A stretch of DNA of 64,000 bases from Allocoleopsis franciscana PCC 7113 (GCF_000317515.1 NC_019738.1:7218001-7282000); one strand, 5' to 3'. Counted from the stretch's first letter, positions 1 through 10,257 are shown. Made by a program: numbers and translations. Notes: a model not told the origin generated them from the letters alone.

Positions 1-102
1 ATCCTCTATTCTCTCCCTCAAAATTTCTCTTCGTTGCTCAACTTATAATTTTCTACAACTGCCGTTTGTCGTATTCCTGAAAAATCCTATTTAACAACCA
101 AA

Positions 103-2874
103 TTACCGTTGGGAGTTAAACGTCTGGCAATCTGGGGGTCTAGACCAAGGATTTTGAGGAGTAACATCCGGTGCGTGAGCCACCAACTCTACCTCACCTT
201 TGGCATTCCTCACCCATCCCGTCGCCTCAACCAGTGGCGATTGAGGATGAGTCGTTGCCAAGTCTCGCCGTTTCCTTTGGGTATCTTCTCTCCCTACCCT
301 TCTTGGAGGGCGTAAATCCCGCCAAACGGTCTGACCTCTAAGCGTCTGAGTCGGGTCTTCGGGTAAACCGCCTCGTCCAGTAACAACAAAGCTACTCCCA
401 CTGTCAGCCGAGCATCCCGTGGCAACTAACCCTGTCACATCAACGACCTCAACCGGCAATTCCACTAATCCCTGAGAGGGGTCAGCACCCAGTTGGTTAA
501 TTTCCACCACACCATTGACTCCCAAGGTTGAACTCGCTGTAATCGAACTATCGGGGGACACAAAAATTCCTTGAGTTGTAATGCGGATATTCCCGCCAGC
601 GCCTTGGAAGGCATTGGCATTAATGCTGCTTTTCTCAAAAAGCGCTAAAACACCAGCCTTGATGGTAATATTGCCCCCATTGCCACCGCCTGTATCCTCA
701 GTGCCAGCCTGAGTGGAGATTTGACTGCCGTTACGCAGCACTAAATCTTGTTTTACTTGCAAGTCAATATCCCCACCTTGACCTAAGATACTGGTTGCAC
801 TCATCCGTCCTTGATTGTCCAGCAAGATAGAGTCAGCCCTGACGTTCAGGTCGCCCGGTAACCCTGTAGCTGTACTTCTGACACCGATTTCTGCTCCATC
901 CCGAACCGTTAACCGCCCAGTTTGAATCGTCAAGTCACCTGCCTTTCCCGCACCACGGGTATTCGTTTCGATGGCGCTAGGCACAATGCCATCACCAATG
1001 ATGCCGAAAGAAACCGCTTCGACAGAAGGAGCAACACCTGTCGCAAAGCCGCTGACATCAACAGACTCAGACGCATTTACATTTAATGTTCCTGCGGTTC
1101 CACCACTACCCGTTGCCCCTGAAATTTGGGCACCGTTTTGCACCGTCAATCGCCGCGAAGTAACCGTTAAGTTCCCTGCTGAAGAATTCCCAGGTTGCCC
1201 TGGTACAGTCAGCAGCGAGGTAGACGAGAGCAACCCCCCTATAAACCGACCATCAGCCGATATACCGCTGAGTTCGACTGTATCAGCCGTGACAGTCAAA
1301 TCACCGCCTCGCCCCGCCCCCGCCGTCGAGGTTGAAATTTGGGTGCCGTCGGCAACCACAAGCTGATGGGTGCTAACACGGATATCACCCGCATCGCCCT
1401 TACCCAGCGCTGTCGTAAATAAGCCCCCAGGAACCGCGACTCCGGCGGGAGTTCCCCTCATTTCTACCGTATTAGCCGTTACGGTGATACTGCCCCCTGT
1501 ACCTGTACTGGTAGGCCCTGGAGTGGTACTCAGGGAGGAGCCATCTAAGAGTCGTAACTGCTTAGCGGTAAGGTTTATATTGCCTGCATTGCCCGTGCCA
1601 GCCGTTCCTGTAAACACGAGGGTACCATGGCTGAATTCGGCTAACTCAGAAACCCGAAAAGTTAAATTTCCTCCATTGCCATTGAGCAAAGCTGGGGTAA
1701 ATAGGTTGGCACCGTTTTGAACTTTCAACTGACTCGCGTCAATTGTCATATCCCCAGCTTTGCCGCTACCCACGCTCAAGCTATACAAACCATCACTAAG
1801 GCTGAGGGGGTTAAAGGTTCCTGTCAGTAGCTGTTGCGATGTGACAAAAGGAGTCGTTCCGGTCAGTTCTACCGTATCAGCGCGGACAGTCAGATTTCCT
1901 GCCGCACCCGAACCAAAGGTAGATGTAGACACAAAGGCTCCCTCTTGCATTCGGAACTGATTGGCCTGTATGTCGATACCCCCACCGTTAAAATTACCAA
2001 AGGTATCAGCGACCAGCCTAGAACCTTGAGTCAGGGACACTTGCCCTCCCCGCAATTGAATCGTACCCCCGCCTAAGCCACTGGCATTGACTGCCGCGCC
2101 AGATAGTTCGATGTTCCCAAACGTCTGGATACCTTCATATCCCAAGACCAAACCGGTTGCGGTAGGCGTCAGGCTAACTAAACCAGGACTGGCGACGCTA
2201 CCCAGTTCAATCCGTCCTTGGAATGCCGTCAGGTTTCCTGTGTTCAAGCTCAAATCACCGCCCACAAGCCCCAGCGTTTGACCGGGCGGCACCTGAAGAC
2301 CGGCATTATTGCTACCCTGAGATTGGTTGAGAATACTGCCTGGATTTGACCCGAATTGTAAGCCAATCGGGACATTAATGGTTAGCAAAGGTGGAACTTG
2401 GGGATTGGTGGCGCTGAATTCACTGCTATCAGAAAATTTGACGCTATTAGCTGTACTAGCGATAAAAGAACCACCCAGATTTAACTGAGCATTAGCGCCA
2501 AAAATAATGCCCTTAGGATTAATCAAAAATAGGTTAGCTATGCCTTGAGAACGCAGCGTACCATCAATATTAGAGATGTTCCCTCCGGTGACGCGACTGA
2601 AGATGTTTTGAATATCTAAAGCGTTGTTAAAAACAGCCTCTGAACCTGTGGGAACAGAAAAGTCTTGAAAGCTATGGAATAAATTGCTACCGACTCTAGT
2701 CCCTCCCTCAATCAGGCTGGTGTTGCCGTTAGGAGTAACAACTGTATTGTTTGGTAGCGTGATATCTGGTACAATCTGGGACTGGGCTAGGCTAGATGTA
2801 GTGACCAAACACAAGCCAATACTGCTAGTGATCCAGAGGGCACGATGGCGTGATTGCCTTAAAAAACAGCCCAT
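103..2874 (-). CDS. Two-partner-secretion exoprotein (filamentous haemagglutinin N-terminal domain)
   Basis: This 923-residue protein is predicted to be secreted. A signal peptide covers about residues 1-30, with a hydrophobic stretch ending in SLAQ. A TPS (haemagglutination activity) domain follows at about 33-150 and includes the typical INPKGIIFG motif and the LGGSFIAST segment. The middle is a long run of beta-helix-like repeats of the form GxLTVxAxxVELxG and SGAAGNLTV. The C-terminus has the block usual in cyanobacterial members: a Cys before a VVTGRGGLP motif, then VWRDLRPP and a GWVRNAKGEVELVA segment. Such proteins normally cross the outer membrane through a TpsB/Omp85 partner, and no partner gene lies in the window. 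The role, perhaps adhesion or a surface layer, is inferred from the family. Confidence 0.85.
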   Translation of the reverse strand: MGCFLRQSRHRALWITSSIGLCLVTTSSLAQSQIVPDITLPNNTVVTPNGNTSLIEGGTRVGSNLFHSFQDFSVPTGSEAVFNNALDIQNIFSRVTGGNISNIDGTLRSQGIANLFLINPKGIIFGANAQLNLGGSFIASTANSVKFSDSSEFSATNPQVPPLLTINVPIGLQFGSNPGSILNQSQGSNNAGLQVPPGQTLGLVGGDLSLNTGNLTAFQGRIELGSVASPGLVSLTPTATGLVLGYEGIQTFGNIELSGAAVNASGLGGGTIQLRGGQVSLTQGSRLVADTFGNFNGGGIDIQANQFRMQEGAFVSTSTFGSGAAGNLTVRADTVELTGTTPFVTSQQLLTGTFNPLSLSDGLYSLSVGSGKAGDMTIDASQLKVQNGANLFTPALLNGNGGNLTFRVSELAEFSHGTLVFTGTAGTGNAGNINLTAKQLRLLDGSSLSTTPGPTSTGTGGSITVTANTVEMRGTPAGVAVPGGLFTTALGKGDAGDIRVSTHQLVVADGTQISTSTAGAGRGGDLTVTADTVELSGISADGRFIGGLLSSTSLLTVPGQPGNSSAGNLTVTSRRLTVQNGAQISGATGSGGTAGTLNVNASESVDVSGFATGVAPSVEAVSFGIIGDGIVPSAIETNTRGAGKAGDLTIQTGRLTVRDGAEIGVRSTATGLPGDLNVRADSILLDNQGRMSATSILGQGGDIDLQVKQDLVLRNGSQISTQAGTEDTGGGNGGNITIKAGVLALFEKSSINANAFQGAGGNIRITTQGIFVSPDSSITASSTLGVNGVVEINQLGADPSQGLVELPVEVVDVTGLVATGCSADSGSSFVVTGRGGLPEDPTQTLRGQTVWRDLRPPRRVGREDTQRKRRDLATTHPQSPLVEATGWVRNAKGEVELVAHAPDVTPQNPWSRPPDCQTFNSQR

Positions 2875-3278
2875 AATTTTTTAGTTTTTTGGTTATTATC
2901 TTTGCCCAGGTAGATGTCACACGGCTGGTCTTGAAAAGGCTGAACAATGAAGACCTGTGCTGATTCCCTATTGACCCATAGTTTTATTCAGATCGTCCCA
3001 CTGGGAAAGACGTTATCATCCACCTTAAAAAAGATATAAACCCTTACTGCGACCGAATTCCAGGATGGGAATTAAAACCCTGGTGAATTCGGATTTTTGC
3101 AGATTTCCTCCTACGTCTTAAGGGTGATGCGTTCTATGCTACTTCAAGAATAGCCAAATCGGTAGTCTTGTTCTGGGTGATCTCAGCAAGAAATTAGAGA
3201 GGTGATCGCCTCTCTAATCTCAGAATTCTCAGAGCATCCAGACCTGTTTCCAACGAGGAACGTTGATGTCTTTCTCGA
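2875..3278. other. Intergenic region with two inverted repeats
   Basis: This 404-bp stretch lies between two minus-strand genes and I see no coding sequence in it. Two palindromes stand out. One at 3193-3218 has a perfect 10-bp stem and follows the 413-residue protein gene, so it may end that transcript. The other at 3053-3092 pairs CCGAATTC-type arms with a 2-nt bulge and lies upstream of the exoprotein gene. Confidence 0.6.
3193..3218 (-). terminator. Hairpin downstream of the 413-residue protein gene
   Basis: The arms ATTAGAGAGG and CCTCTCTAAT pair perfectly around a 6-nt loop. On the minus strand it lies 60 nt beyond the stop codon of the gene ending at 3279. The following tract is only weakly T-rich, so termination is plausible but not certain. 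Confidence 0.45.
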
Positions 3279-4520
3279 TTAGAATGATTGGCCCGCATAA
3301 ACAGAGCGAACTTCACCATTGCGTCGAATCACAGCTTCCTGGTTGGCGATCGACACTAACGTCCAGCCACTATCGCCAATGGCTTCACCGACGAAAATAT
3401 ATCGGGTAACACCACCTGCATTAAACAACGCCGCCGAGCGATCGCCCTGTTCCATTACTCCGACAAGAGTGTGTTTGTTCGCAGATGTCGGTAATTGAGC
3501 AACTGGTGCCGTCGGGATAATCACAGAGGGAGGCAACGCAGGCAACGCGGGTAAAACCGGAAGGGTTGTCGGTGCTGCGGCTTGAGGAGAGGCAGGTGCC
3601 ACCCGTTTGGCAGCAGGGGAAGGGCTGGGTGCTGCCTGTCTGGCAGCAGGAGTAGGGCTAGGTGCTGCCCGTTTAGCAGCAGGAGAAGGGCTGGGTGCCG
3701 CCCGTTTAGCAGCAGGAGAAGGACTTGGGGCTTTGGCTCCTGATGAGGGCGCTGGTGCAGAGAGGGTAGGGACTGGGGGTCTAGCTCCTGCTGAGGGTGC
3801 CACAGGAGCAGCAGGGTTCTGAGGCGGGTAAACCGGGATGTAGACCCTTTCGATCACACGCTGAGGCGGACTCGCCGCCTGGGGAGGATTACCAGAAGGA
3901 AGCGCTGGCGGGTTACCCGTAGTACCACTAGGAGGAGTTGTTGCTTGTTGCTTCGCTTTATTCTTGTTGTCAATCACCTCTAGCGATCGCAGCATGTAGT
4001 TAGCAAACTGAGCATCCGATTCTGACACCTGGCTGGTATGAACCGTAGGTGTTGGTGTCGGCTTTAGCCACTCCGGCAATGTTAGCCTTTTCTGCTTCAC
4101 CAACAGCAGGATAATCGACAGACCTAATACGAGAAAACCGATCAGTAATAGGAATCTTTCCAAAGACAAGCTGAACCGATTAGGACGAGAGTCCGATTTG
4201 GCTAATACCTGTGTCTCTACCCTCTCACTTAACTGAGAATCCCTTGATTCAGGGCTAGGCGTTTCAGAGAGTTTCTCCGGAGGTGGCACCACTGCCGGGG
4301 GAGTGGGAATCTGCGGAATTACAATCGACTTTAAGGAAACATACTCTGGCTTGGCAGGTTCTGTCGGCAACCGATTGCCGCCCTCTAAAATTTGGTCGAG
4401 GTCTGAAAATAACTCATCCATCAACCTATCAGCCTCTGCCTCTGCCGACCAAGGCTGGATGGGAGTAGGAGCGATGGATGGCTCTCTTTCCTTTGGGTTC
4501 GTACTGACGTTCTGAGACAT
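3279..4520 (-). CDS. Single-pass membrane protein with Pro/Ala-rich linker
   Basis: I do not recognise this 413-residue protein. Residues 1-120 are polar and probably cytoplasmic. One transmembrane helix lies at about 123-141, flanked on the inner side by Arg residues, so the C-terminal part should be periplasmic. Residues 200-345 form a Pro/Ala/Ser-rich linker that contains four copies of an 11-residue unit (APSPSPAAKRA-like, about 265-308). The last 65 residues look like a small beta domain (TLVGVMEQGDRSAALF, then a RYIFVGEAIGDSGW segment). This is reminiscent of the periplasmic domain of PilP/GspC-like secretion or pilus proteins, and that comparison is only a suggestion. It lies downstream of mnmG on the same strand, about 180 bp away. 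Confidence 0.7.
   Translation of the reverse strand: MSQNVSTNPKEREPSIAPTPIQPWSAEAEADRLMDELFSDLDQILEGGNRLPTEPAKPEYVSLKSIVIPQIPTPPAVVPPPEKLSETPSPESRDSQLSERVETQVLAKSDSRPNRFSLSLERFLLLIGFLVLGLSIILLLVKQKRLTLPEWLKPTPTPTVHTSQVSESDAQFANYMLRSLEVIDNKNKAKQQATTPPSGTTGNPPALPSGNPPQAASPPQRVIERVYIPVYPPQNPAAPVAPSAGARPPVPTLSAPAPSSGAKAPSPSPAAKRAAPSPSPAAKRAAPSPTPAARQAAPSPSPAAKRVAPASPQAAAPTTLPVLPALPALPPSVIIPTAPVAQLPTSANKHTLVGVMEQGDRSAALFNAGGVTRYIFVGEAIGDSGWTLVSIANQEAVIRRNGEVRSVYAGQSF
3597..3728 (-). repeat. 33-bp coding tandem repeat, 4 units
   Basis: Four in-frame copies of a 33-bp unit encode the 11-residue motif APSPSPAAKRA and its variants (third copy APSPTPAARQA) in the periplasmic linker of the 413-residue membrane protein. 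Repeat number in such linkers can vary between strains. Confidence 0.8.
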
Positions 4521-4660
4521 GGGTTGCTCACTCTCGTGGCTATGGAATTAATTAAAAGGCTCGCTTGGCACTTCCTGTCGCTTAGATTAGCAGCCAAACT
4601 ACTGATTCTAGAGAAAATTTTCGCAAAAATCTTCAATTCCAGACGTGCCCTGTCTCATCA

Positions 4661-4688
4661 GGCAGAAAGCAGGAGGCAGAAGGCAGAA
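4661..4688. repeat. Degenerate GGCAGAA heptamer repeat
   Basis: Four heptamer units (GGCAGAA, AGCAGGA, GGCAGAA, GGCAGAA) lie just beyond the mnmG stop codon. This is the reverse complement of the TTCTGCC heptamer expanded 13-fold at 41023-41113. Confidence 0.75.
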
Positions 4689-4699
4689 GGCACCCATTG

Positions 4700-6604
4700 C
4701 TACGGAACCAAGGAAACTGAACGCATTTCTAGATAAACCAGTAAAGCGTTAACATCAGCTGGGTTAACGCCACCAATTCGAGATGCCTGACCAATTGTCA
4801 TGGGTTTTACCTTGGAGAGCTTTTCACGGGACTCCTTCGACAGCGTTTCAATTTTTGCATAATCCAAATCGGGCGGTAACTGCCGATGGGCTTGGCGAGA
4901 AATCGCATCAATTTGGTTTTGTTGGCGCTGGAGATAACCGGAGTATTTAATGTCAATTTCCGCACCTTCGCGTTCCGCCTGATTAAGGTCAGGATTACTC
5001 AATCCATAGCGATCCAGATCGACGTAATGGAATCCAGAACGCCGCAGCAAGTCAGCTAAAGTAATAGACCCTTTAATCTTTTGCTGGGTATCCGATGCGA
5101 TCGCTTTCCCCAGTTCATCATGTTCCTTTACCCGAATTTCCTGGAGTCGCTGTTTTTCTGCCTCAATTTTTCCTTGTTTTTGGGTATAAAGTTCCCAACG
5201 TCGGTCATCGATCAGCCCGATACTTCGCCCTAAGGGCGTCAGACGCCGATCCGCATTATCCGATCGCAACAACAGGCGATACTCAGAACGACTCGTCAGC
5301 ATCCGGTACGGTTCTCTGAGATCTTTCGTACACAAATCATCAATCAACGTGCCGATGTAGCTACCCTCACGAGGCAGCACAATCATCTCTTGATGCCGAA
5401 CATACTGCGCCGCATTCATCCCAGCCACCAAACCTTGAGCGGCGGCTTCTTCATAACCCGTCGTCCCATTAATTTGCCCCGCACAAAATAGCCCCTCTAC
5501 CTTTTTGGTCATCAGAGTTGGGTAGCACTGAGTAGCGGGGAGATAATCGTACTCAACTGCATAGGCAGGACGTAGCATCGCACAGTGTTCTAAACCAGGG
5601 AGACTTCGCAACATTTGCAACTGCAATCCCTCTGGCAACCCTGTTGAAAATCCTTGAATATACAGTTCTGGAATATCCCGTCCTTCCGGTTCAATAAAAA
5701 TCTGGTGGCTTTCCTTATCGGCAAAGCGCACAATCTTATCTTCAATACTGGGACAATAACGCGGCCCCTTAGCATCCACCCAACCCCCATAAACGGGTGA
5801 CAGGTGCAGATTTTCCCGAATTAGTCGGTGAGTTTCAGCCGTCGTGCGGGTGAGATAGCAATTCATCTGCTCTCGTTCCACCCATACTTCCGGGTCAAAA
5901 CTGAACCAGCGCACCTCCTGATCCCCTGGCTGAGGTTCCATCTGACTGTAGTCTACTGACCGCTTATCCACCCGTGCGGGAGTACCGGTCTTCAGTCGTC
6001 CCGTTTCAAAACCGAGTTGATTCAAGGTTTCCGTCAACCCAACTGCCGCAAATTCCCCAGCGCGTCCAGCGGACATGGATTTATTCCCCACCCAAATGCG
6101 TCCACCTAAGAAGGTGCCCGTTGTCAACACAACGGCCGGTGCTTGGAACCCCACACCAAAGTAAGTCTGAACGCCAATGACTTCATCATTCGCTCCCAGC
6201 AACAAATCCGTAACCATGCCTTCGCGAATTGTCAAATTTTCTTGATTTTCGACAATTCCCTTCATTACTGCCGCATATTCCCGTTTATCCGTCTGTGCGC
6301 GTAATGCCCAAACAGCAGGCCCTCGTGAGGAGTTGAGGACTCGTTTTTGCAGGTAGGTGCGATCGGCCATTTTGCCAATTTCCCCACCCAGGGCATCCAC
6401 CTCATTGACCAACTGAGACTTGGCGGGTGCACCGACGGCGGGGTTACAGGGTTGCCAAGCGATTTTGTCAAGTGTCAGTGTCAACAGCAATGTACGACAA
6501 CCTAACCGTGCTGCGGCGAGGGCGGCTTCACAACCGGCGTGACCGGCACCCACAACAATGACATCAAAGGAATCGAGGAATTCTACTGAGGAAGTAAGGG
6601 TCAT
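4700..6604 (-). CDS. mnmG: tRNA uridine-5-carboxymethylaminomethyl modification enzyme MnmG (GidA)
   Basis: MnmG works with MnmE to install the cmnm5 group on the wobble uridine of certain tRNAs. The 634-residue length matches the family. An FAD-binding Rossmann motif GAGHAG is at residues 19-24. Family segments follow: [26 protein letters not shown] with the [10 protein letters not shown] signature, and [21 protein letters not shown] near the second FAD contact. The C-terminal GidA-associated helical domain ends in [22 protein letters not shown], which contains the expected tRNA-binding-type motif. It is transcribed away from the small membrane protein gene at 6938. Identification is secure. 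Confidence 0.97.
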   Translation of the reverse strand: MTLTSSVEFLDSFDVIVVGAGHAGCEAALAAARLGCRTLLLTLTLDKIAWQPCNPAVGAPAKSQLVNEVDALGGEIGKMADRTYLQKRVLNSSRGPAVWALRAQTDKREYAAVMKGIVENQENLTIREGMVTDLLLGANDEVIGVQTYFGVGFQAPAVVLTTGTFLGGRIWVGNKSMSAGRAGEFAAVGLTETLNQLGFETGRLKTGTPARVDKRSVDYSQMEPQPGDQEVRWFSFDPEVWVEREQMNCYLTRTTAETHRLIRENLHLSPVYGGWVDAKGPRYCPSIEDKIVRFADKESHQIFIEPEGRDIPELYIQGFSTGLPEGLQLQMLRSLPGLEHCAMLRPAYAVEYDYLPATQCYPTLMTKKVEGLFCAGQINGTTGYEEAAAQGLVAGMNAAQYVRHQEMIVLPREGSYIGTLIDDLCTKDLREPYRMLTSRSEYRLLLRSDNADRRLTPLGRSIGLIDDRRWELYTQKQGKIEAEKQRLQEIRVKEHDELGKAIASDTQQKIKGSITLADLLRRSGFHYVDLDRYGLSNPDLNQAEREGAEIDIKYSGYLQRQQNQIDAISRQAHRQLPPDLDYAKIETLSKESREKLSKVKPMTIGQASRIGGVNPADVNALLVYLEMRSVSLVP

Positions 6605-6937
6605 GGCAAACGTCTGAGTAACGAGGACTCATGCTTAATTCTAGCCGTTTGAATTGGCTGCATTCTTTGGGCAGACAGATGCGCTAATGCGATAGGCGTA
6701 GGCAATCAATGCTTCCTCTCGTTCTGAGGTGAAGAGGTTAAGACATCAGGTTTATGGCATAAAGATTCAACAAAAGGGTGATAAGTAGTAAGTTGTTCAG
6801 CATTCAGGTTGGGATACCTAAATTCCTCAAAAGGAAGGGGGAACAGGGAATACGCAATTTAAATGCATATCAGCTTACAGCTATCTAGCATTGACTTAGG
6901 AAAAGTACTATTCACCAAAAAAATAAGGACACCTACT
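6605..6937. other. Divergent intergenic region
   Basis: This region of about 330 bp lies between the divergent mnmG and the YcxB-like gene. Promoters for both must lie here, but I see no convincing -35/-10 pair. It has no coding potential that I trust, apart from a possible 25-codon upstream extension of the gene at 6938. Confidence 0.4.
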
Positions 6938-7444
6938 ATGCGGATTGAATATCGACTGACTCTCAAAGATTATCAGGAAGCTAGCCAAGCTCACTTTAAA
7001 TCGAATCGTTTTATCTATTTATTATATTGGTTTGGCAGTATTGCAGGTATTGCTTTTGGAGTTTTTCTTATTCTTGTCAGCATTTTTTCAAGCTATAAAG
7101 ACTATTTTTTTGGTTTTGTGATGTTCACTTGTGGAATCATCTGTCACCCTTCTTTTAATCTAATTCAAAGCTATCTCAATAGGCAGGTTTGGAAAAGTCA
7201 GCCACTTCTACAAGAAGCAATGAATTTTGAATTTACACAAGAATGGATTTACCAGAAAAGTGAAAATTTTGAAAATAAGTTGCGCTGGAAAATTTATATT
7301 AAGTTTTTGGAGACAAAAAATCTCTTTGTATTATATCAAGTCAGCAACGTGTTTAACATTTTTCCAAAACGGGCTTTCGATAGTGATGAACAAATAGAGG
7401 AATTTCGAGAGTTACTTCGCACAAAGATAGGAACACCTTGTTAA
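6938..7444 (+). CDS. YcxB-like small membrane protein
   Basis: The product has 168 residues from the ATG at 6938, which follows an AAGGAC ribosome-binding site 7 nt upstream. An in-frame ATG at 6863 would add 25 residues but has no such site. The N-terminus (MRIEYRLTLKDYQEASQAHF) is typical of YcxB-like proteins. Two hydrophobic helices follow (FIYLLYWFGSIAGIAFGVFLILV and a FFGFVMFTCGII segment), then a soluble C-terminal domain ending in KRAFDSDEQIEEFRELL, which also fits the family. Its function is unknown. The gene is AT-richer than its neighbours, which may indicate recent acquisition. Confidence 0.75.
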   Translation: MRIEYRLTLKDYQEASQAHFKSNRFIYLLYWFGSIAGIAFGVFLILVSIFSSYKDYFFGFVMFTCGIICHPSFNLIQSYLNRQVWKSQPLLQEAMNFEFTQEWIYQKSENFENKLRWKIYIKFLETKNLFVLYQVSNVFNIFPKRAFDSDEQIEEFRELLRTKIGTPC

Positions 7445-7651
7445 ATTACGTGCGATCGCCTTTGCTCGTCTAATGTCTTGAACAGACTAAAGAAACCTTT
7501 TCTCAATAAAACTTCATAATCATCCGGGTCATTTTCTCAGATACAAAAAAATGTCCTTAAAGACGAATTTCTTAAAAAAAATTAACAATGCTAGCCCACT
7601 TCTGCCCAGAGAAGCCATAATGCCGAAAAATAAGGTTGGACACAAAGGTCA

Positions 7652-7975
7652 GTGAAGTACTTTTTTCTCTCCGATGGATGGATGGTCGGTCGGGTTTGGG
7701 AGTTTGGCGGATTATGGAACATACACTCGTGGCGACGGGAACCCGAAATTCAGCAAATGAACCTTTGTATCCTGGAGCAAGGGGAAAAATTATGGCTTTA
7801 TCGGGTGGAAGAAGCCGTTCTCATGGTTGAAGTTAAACCGACGCCTGATGCCGCATCCGATTCTGCCAAGAATATTGGCCAGGTTGTCCTTAAACGCCTG
7901 ATTACGGCTGAGCAAGCCTTAGAGAGACTGGCAACGGCACAGACTTGGTCTAGTCCCCTCTCTATGGACGAATGA
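7652..7975 (+). CDS. Conserved hypothetical protein
   Basis: The 107-residue reading frame starts at a GTG at 7652, with AAAGG just upstream at short spacing. A later in-frame ATG at 7682 is an alternative start. The body (DGWMVGRVWEFGGLWNIHSW, MNLCILEQGEKLWLYRVEEA) is rich in Trp and Gly and ends with a helix (VVLKRLITAEQALERLATAQ). It looks like a real, ordered small protein rather than a chance frame. I cannot assign a function. It is followed by about 420 bp of non-coding DNA before psbB. Confidence 0.55.
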   Translation: MKYFFLSDGWMVGRVWEFGGLWNIHSWRREPEIQQMNLCILEQGEKLWLYRVEEAVLMVEVKPTPDAASDSAKNIGQVVLKRLITAEQALERLATAQTWSSPLSMDE

Positions 7976-8393
7976 AACTCCTTTACCTCAAGGAGTAGTA
8001 AGGAGTAGAACTTTCTCCCTTGCCACTCTCTTGTGGCACGGAGAGAGTCATTCTAACCCTATATATAAAAAAACTGAGAGCCTCAACCTCCCTCGCCGCG
8101 ACCCCATTCCTGCAAAAGGTGTCTGTCTGTGTGTCTTATGTGAATTATTGTTAAGAAAATTGACCCAATATTGGCTGAAACATGGGATCATAACTCTGAG
8201 ATTGGCTTGCAATCGGCTCTAACAATAGTTACACTTCTTTAAACAATCTTCAGTTTCACGGACTCCGTGTCCGCAAACTACGTTACCTGACCTGGAGTTG
8301 ATTAAAAAAACTCTACAAAGGGAGCGTCAATTTCTAATATCTTCAGAAAAGAAGCGTCGAAGTAGAAACTTTATCCGAGGAGGAGCGTAGTCA
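7976..8393 (+). promoter_or_regulatory. psbB upstream region
   Basis: This 418-bp non-coding stretch lies in front of psbB and presumably carries its promoter and 5' leader. The ribosome-binding site GAGGAGGAG at 8377-8385 is strong and correctly spaced from the psbB ATG at 8394. I could not identify a specific regulator site. Confidence 0.5.
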
Positions 8394-9923
8394 ATGGGAC
8401 TACCCTGGTACCGAGTACACACAGTCGTCCTGAATGACCCAGGGCGGCTGATTGCTGTACACCTGATGCATACTGCTCTGGTGGCAGGTTGGGCTGGTTC
8501 AATGGCCCTTTATGAATTGGCAATTTTTGATCCAAGCGATCCAGTTTTGAACCCAATGTGGCGTCAAGGGATGTTCGTCATGCCCTTCATGGCTCGTTTG
8601 GGTGTCACCCAGTCTTGGGGTGGATGGAGCATTACCGGCGAAACGGCTGTTGACCCAGGTTTTTGGTCTTTTGAAGGCGTTGCGGCGGCTCACATCGTCC
8701 TTTCTGGTTTGCTGTTCCTGGCTGCCGTATGGCACTGGGTTTACTGGGATTTAGAACTGTTCAGAGACCCTCGCACAGGCGAACCGGCTCTGGATTTGCC
8801 AAAAATGTTTGGCATTCACCTGTTCTTGTCGGGTCTTCTCTGCTTTGGCTTTGGAGCGTTTCACCTAACCGGACTCTTTGGTCCGGGGATGTGGGTATCT
8901 GACCCCTATGGACTGACAGGTCACATTGAACCCGTAGCACCCGCGTGGGGACCTGAAGGTTTTAACCCCTTCAATCCAGGTGGCGTTGTCGCTCACCACA
9001 TTGCAGCGGGTGTTGTCGGTGTAATTGCGGGTTTATTCCACCTCACCGTCAGACCACCGGAACGGCTATTTAGAGCACTGCGGATGGGGAATATTGAAAC
9101 CGTACTGTCTAGCAGTATTGCGGCTGTCTTCTTTGCGGCTTTTGTGGTGGCAGGGACGATGTGGTACGGCAGTGCAACAACCCCCATCGAATTGTTTGGC
9201 CCGACCCGTTATCAATGGGATCAAGGTTATTTCACACAAGAAATTGACCGCCGCGTACAATCCAGTCTGGCGTCTGGAGCCAGCGAATCACAAGCTTGGA
9301 ACCAAATTCCAGAGAAGCTGGCGTTCTACGACTATGTAGGCAACTCCCCTGCTAAAGGTGGTTTGTTCCGTACCGGCCCGATGGACAAGGGCGATGGTAT
9401 CGCTCAAACTTGGTTGGGTCACCCGGTATTTAAGGATGCTGAAGGCCGGGAGTTGACGGTTCGTCGCCTGCCCAACTTCTTTGAAACCTTCCCTGTGGTC
9501 TTAACGGATGCCAATGGCATTGTGCGTGCAGATATTCCATTCCGTCGCGCAGAATCGCAATACAGTTTTGAGCAGGCGGGTGTCACGGTTAGCCTCTACG
9601 GTGGCGAACTGGATGGTCAGACCTTTAAAGACCCAGCGATCGTGAAAAAATATGCTCGTAAGGCTCAACTAGGTGAACCCTTCGAGTTCGATACAGAAAC
9701 CCTGAACTCTGATGGTGTATTCCGTACTAGCCCTCGTGGTTGGTTCACCTTTGGTCATGCAGTGTTTGCTCTGCTGTTCTTCTTTGGGCACATCTGGCAC
9801 GGCTCTCGGACTCTGTTCCGGGATGTGTTTGCTGGCGTGGAAGCTGACATGGAAGAGCAAGTCGAGTGGGGTCTGTTCCAGAAAGTGGGCGACAAGAGTA
9901 CCCGGAAGAAAGAAGCTGTCTAG
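8394..9923 (+). CDS. psbB: Photosystem II chlorophyll-binding protein CP47
   Basis: CP47 is a core antenna of photosystem II in the thylakoid membrane. It binds chlorophyll a and passes excitation to the reaction centre. The 509-residue length and the start [19 protein letters not shown] are diagnostic. Six transmembrane helices carry paired His ligands (for example [54 protein letters not shown] and [18 protein letters not shown]). A large lumenal loop lies between helices V and VI, about residues 260-440. psbT follows on the same strand, as is usual in cyanobacteria. Confidence 0.99.
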   Translation: MGLPWYRVHTVVLNDPGRLIAVHLMHTALVAGWAGSMALYELAIFDPSDPVLNPMWRQGMFVMPFMARLGVTQSWGGWSITGETAVDPGFWSFEGVAAAHIVLSGLLFLAAVWHWVYWDLELFRDPRTGEPALDLPKMFGIHLFLSGLLCFGFGAFHLTGLFGPGMWVSDPYGLTGHIEPVAPAWGPEGFNPFNPGGVVAHHIAAGVVGVIAGLFHLTVRPPERLFRALRMGNIETVLSSSIAAVFFAAFVVAGTMWYGSATTPIELFGPTRYQWDQGYFTQEIDRRVQSSLASGASESQAWNQIPEKLAFYDYVGNSPAKGGLFRTGPMDKGDGIAQTWLGHPVFKDAEGRELTVRRLPNFFETFPVVLTDANGIVRADIPFRRAESQYSFEQAGVTVSLYGGELDGQTFKDPAIVKKYARKAQLGEPFEFDTETLNSDGVFRTSPRGWFTFGHAVFALLFFFGHIWHGSRTLFRDVFAGVEADMEEQVEWGLFQKVGDKSTRKKEAV

Positions 9924-9962
9924 AACGGCAATTGTGTAAAAGGTAAAAAGGCGACTAAAGGC

Positions 9963-10082
9963 TGAAGTGTGAAGCTTAAAATATGAAGTTGGAATGCTGA
10001 ACTATACAAGCTCATGGATGAATAATCGGGTTGCTTCATTATTTCTGGAGACAAGCACGAGAAATTCATCCTTCACACTTCA
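9963..10082 (+). terminator. Long-range inverted repeat between psbB and psbT
   Basis: The 12-nt arms TGAAGTGTGAAG (9963-9974) and CTTCACACTTCA (10071-10082) are perfectly complementary and about 96 nt apart. A T-rich stretch (GATTTTTT) follows about 20 nt further on. This could attenuate read-through from psbB to psbT or stabilise the psbB 3' end. Confidence 0.35.
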
Positions 10083-10161
10083 CCCCTTTTGAGCCTTTTG
10101 ATTTTTTCATTAGCATGGCGAGTTAGACTGGTAATTGAGCAGATAGTCAGGAATTATTGAC

Positions 10162-10257
10162 ATGGAAAGCATTGCTTATATCTTGATTTTGACCTGTGCG
10201 ATCGCTACGCTGTTTTTTGCGATCGCTTTCAGAGAGCCGCCTCGGATTGAAAAGTAG
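10162..10257 (+). CDS. psbT: Photosystem II protein PsbT
   Basis: This 31-residue protein starts at the ATG at 10162 with [20 protein letters not shown]. It has one transmembrane helix and ends in the conserved tail REPPRIEK. PsbT is a small intrinsic subunit at the photosystem II dimer interface, involved in stability and repair of the acceptor side. It sits 238 bp after psbB on the same strand, the arrangement found in many cyanobacteria and in chloroplast genomes. Confidence 0.96.
   Translation: MESIAYILILTCAIATLFFAIAFREPPRIEK

Noticed and set aside
971-2281. Plus-strand open frames opposite the exoprotein gene
   Set aside because: Pro/Val-rich translations are mirror images of Gly/Thr-rich beta-helix repeats on the minus strand.
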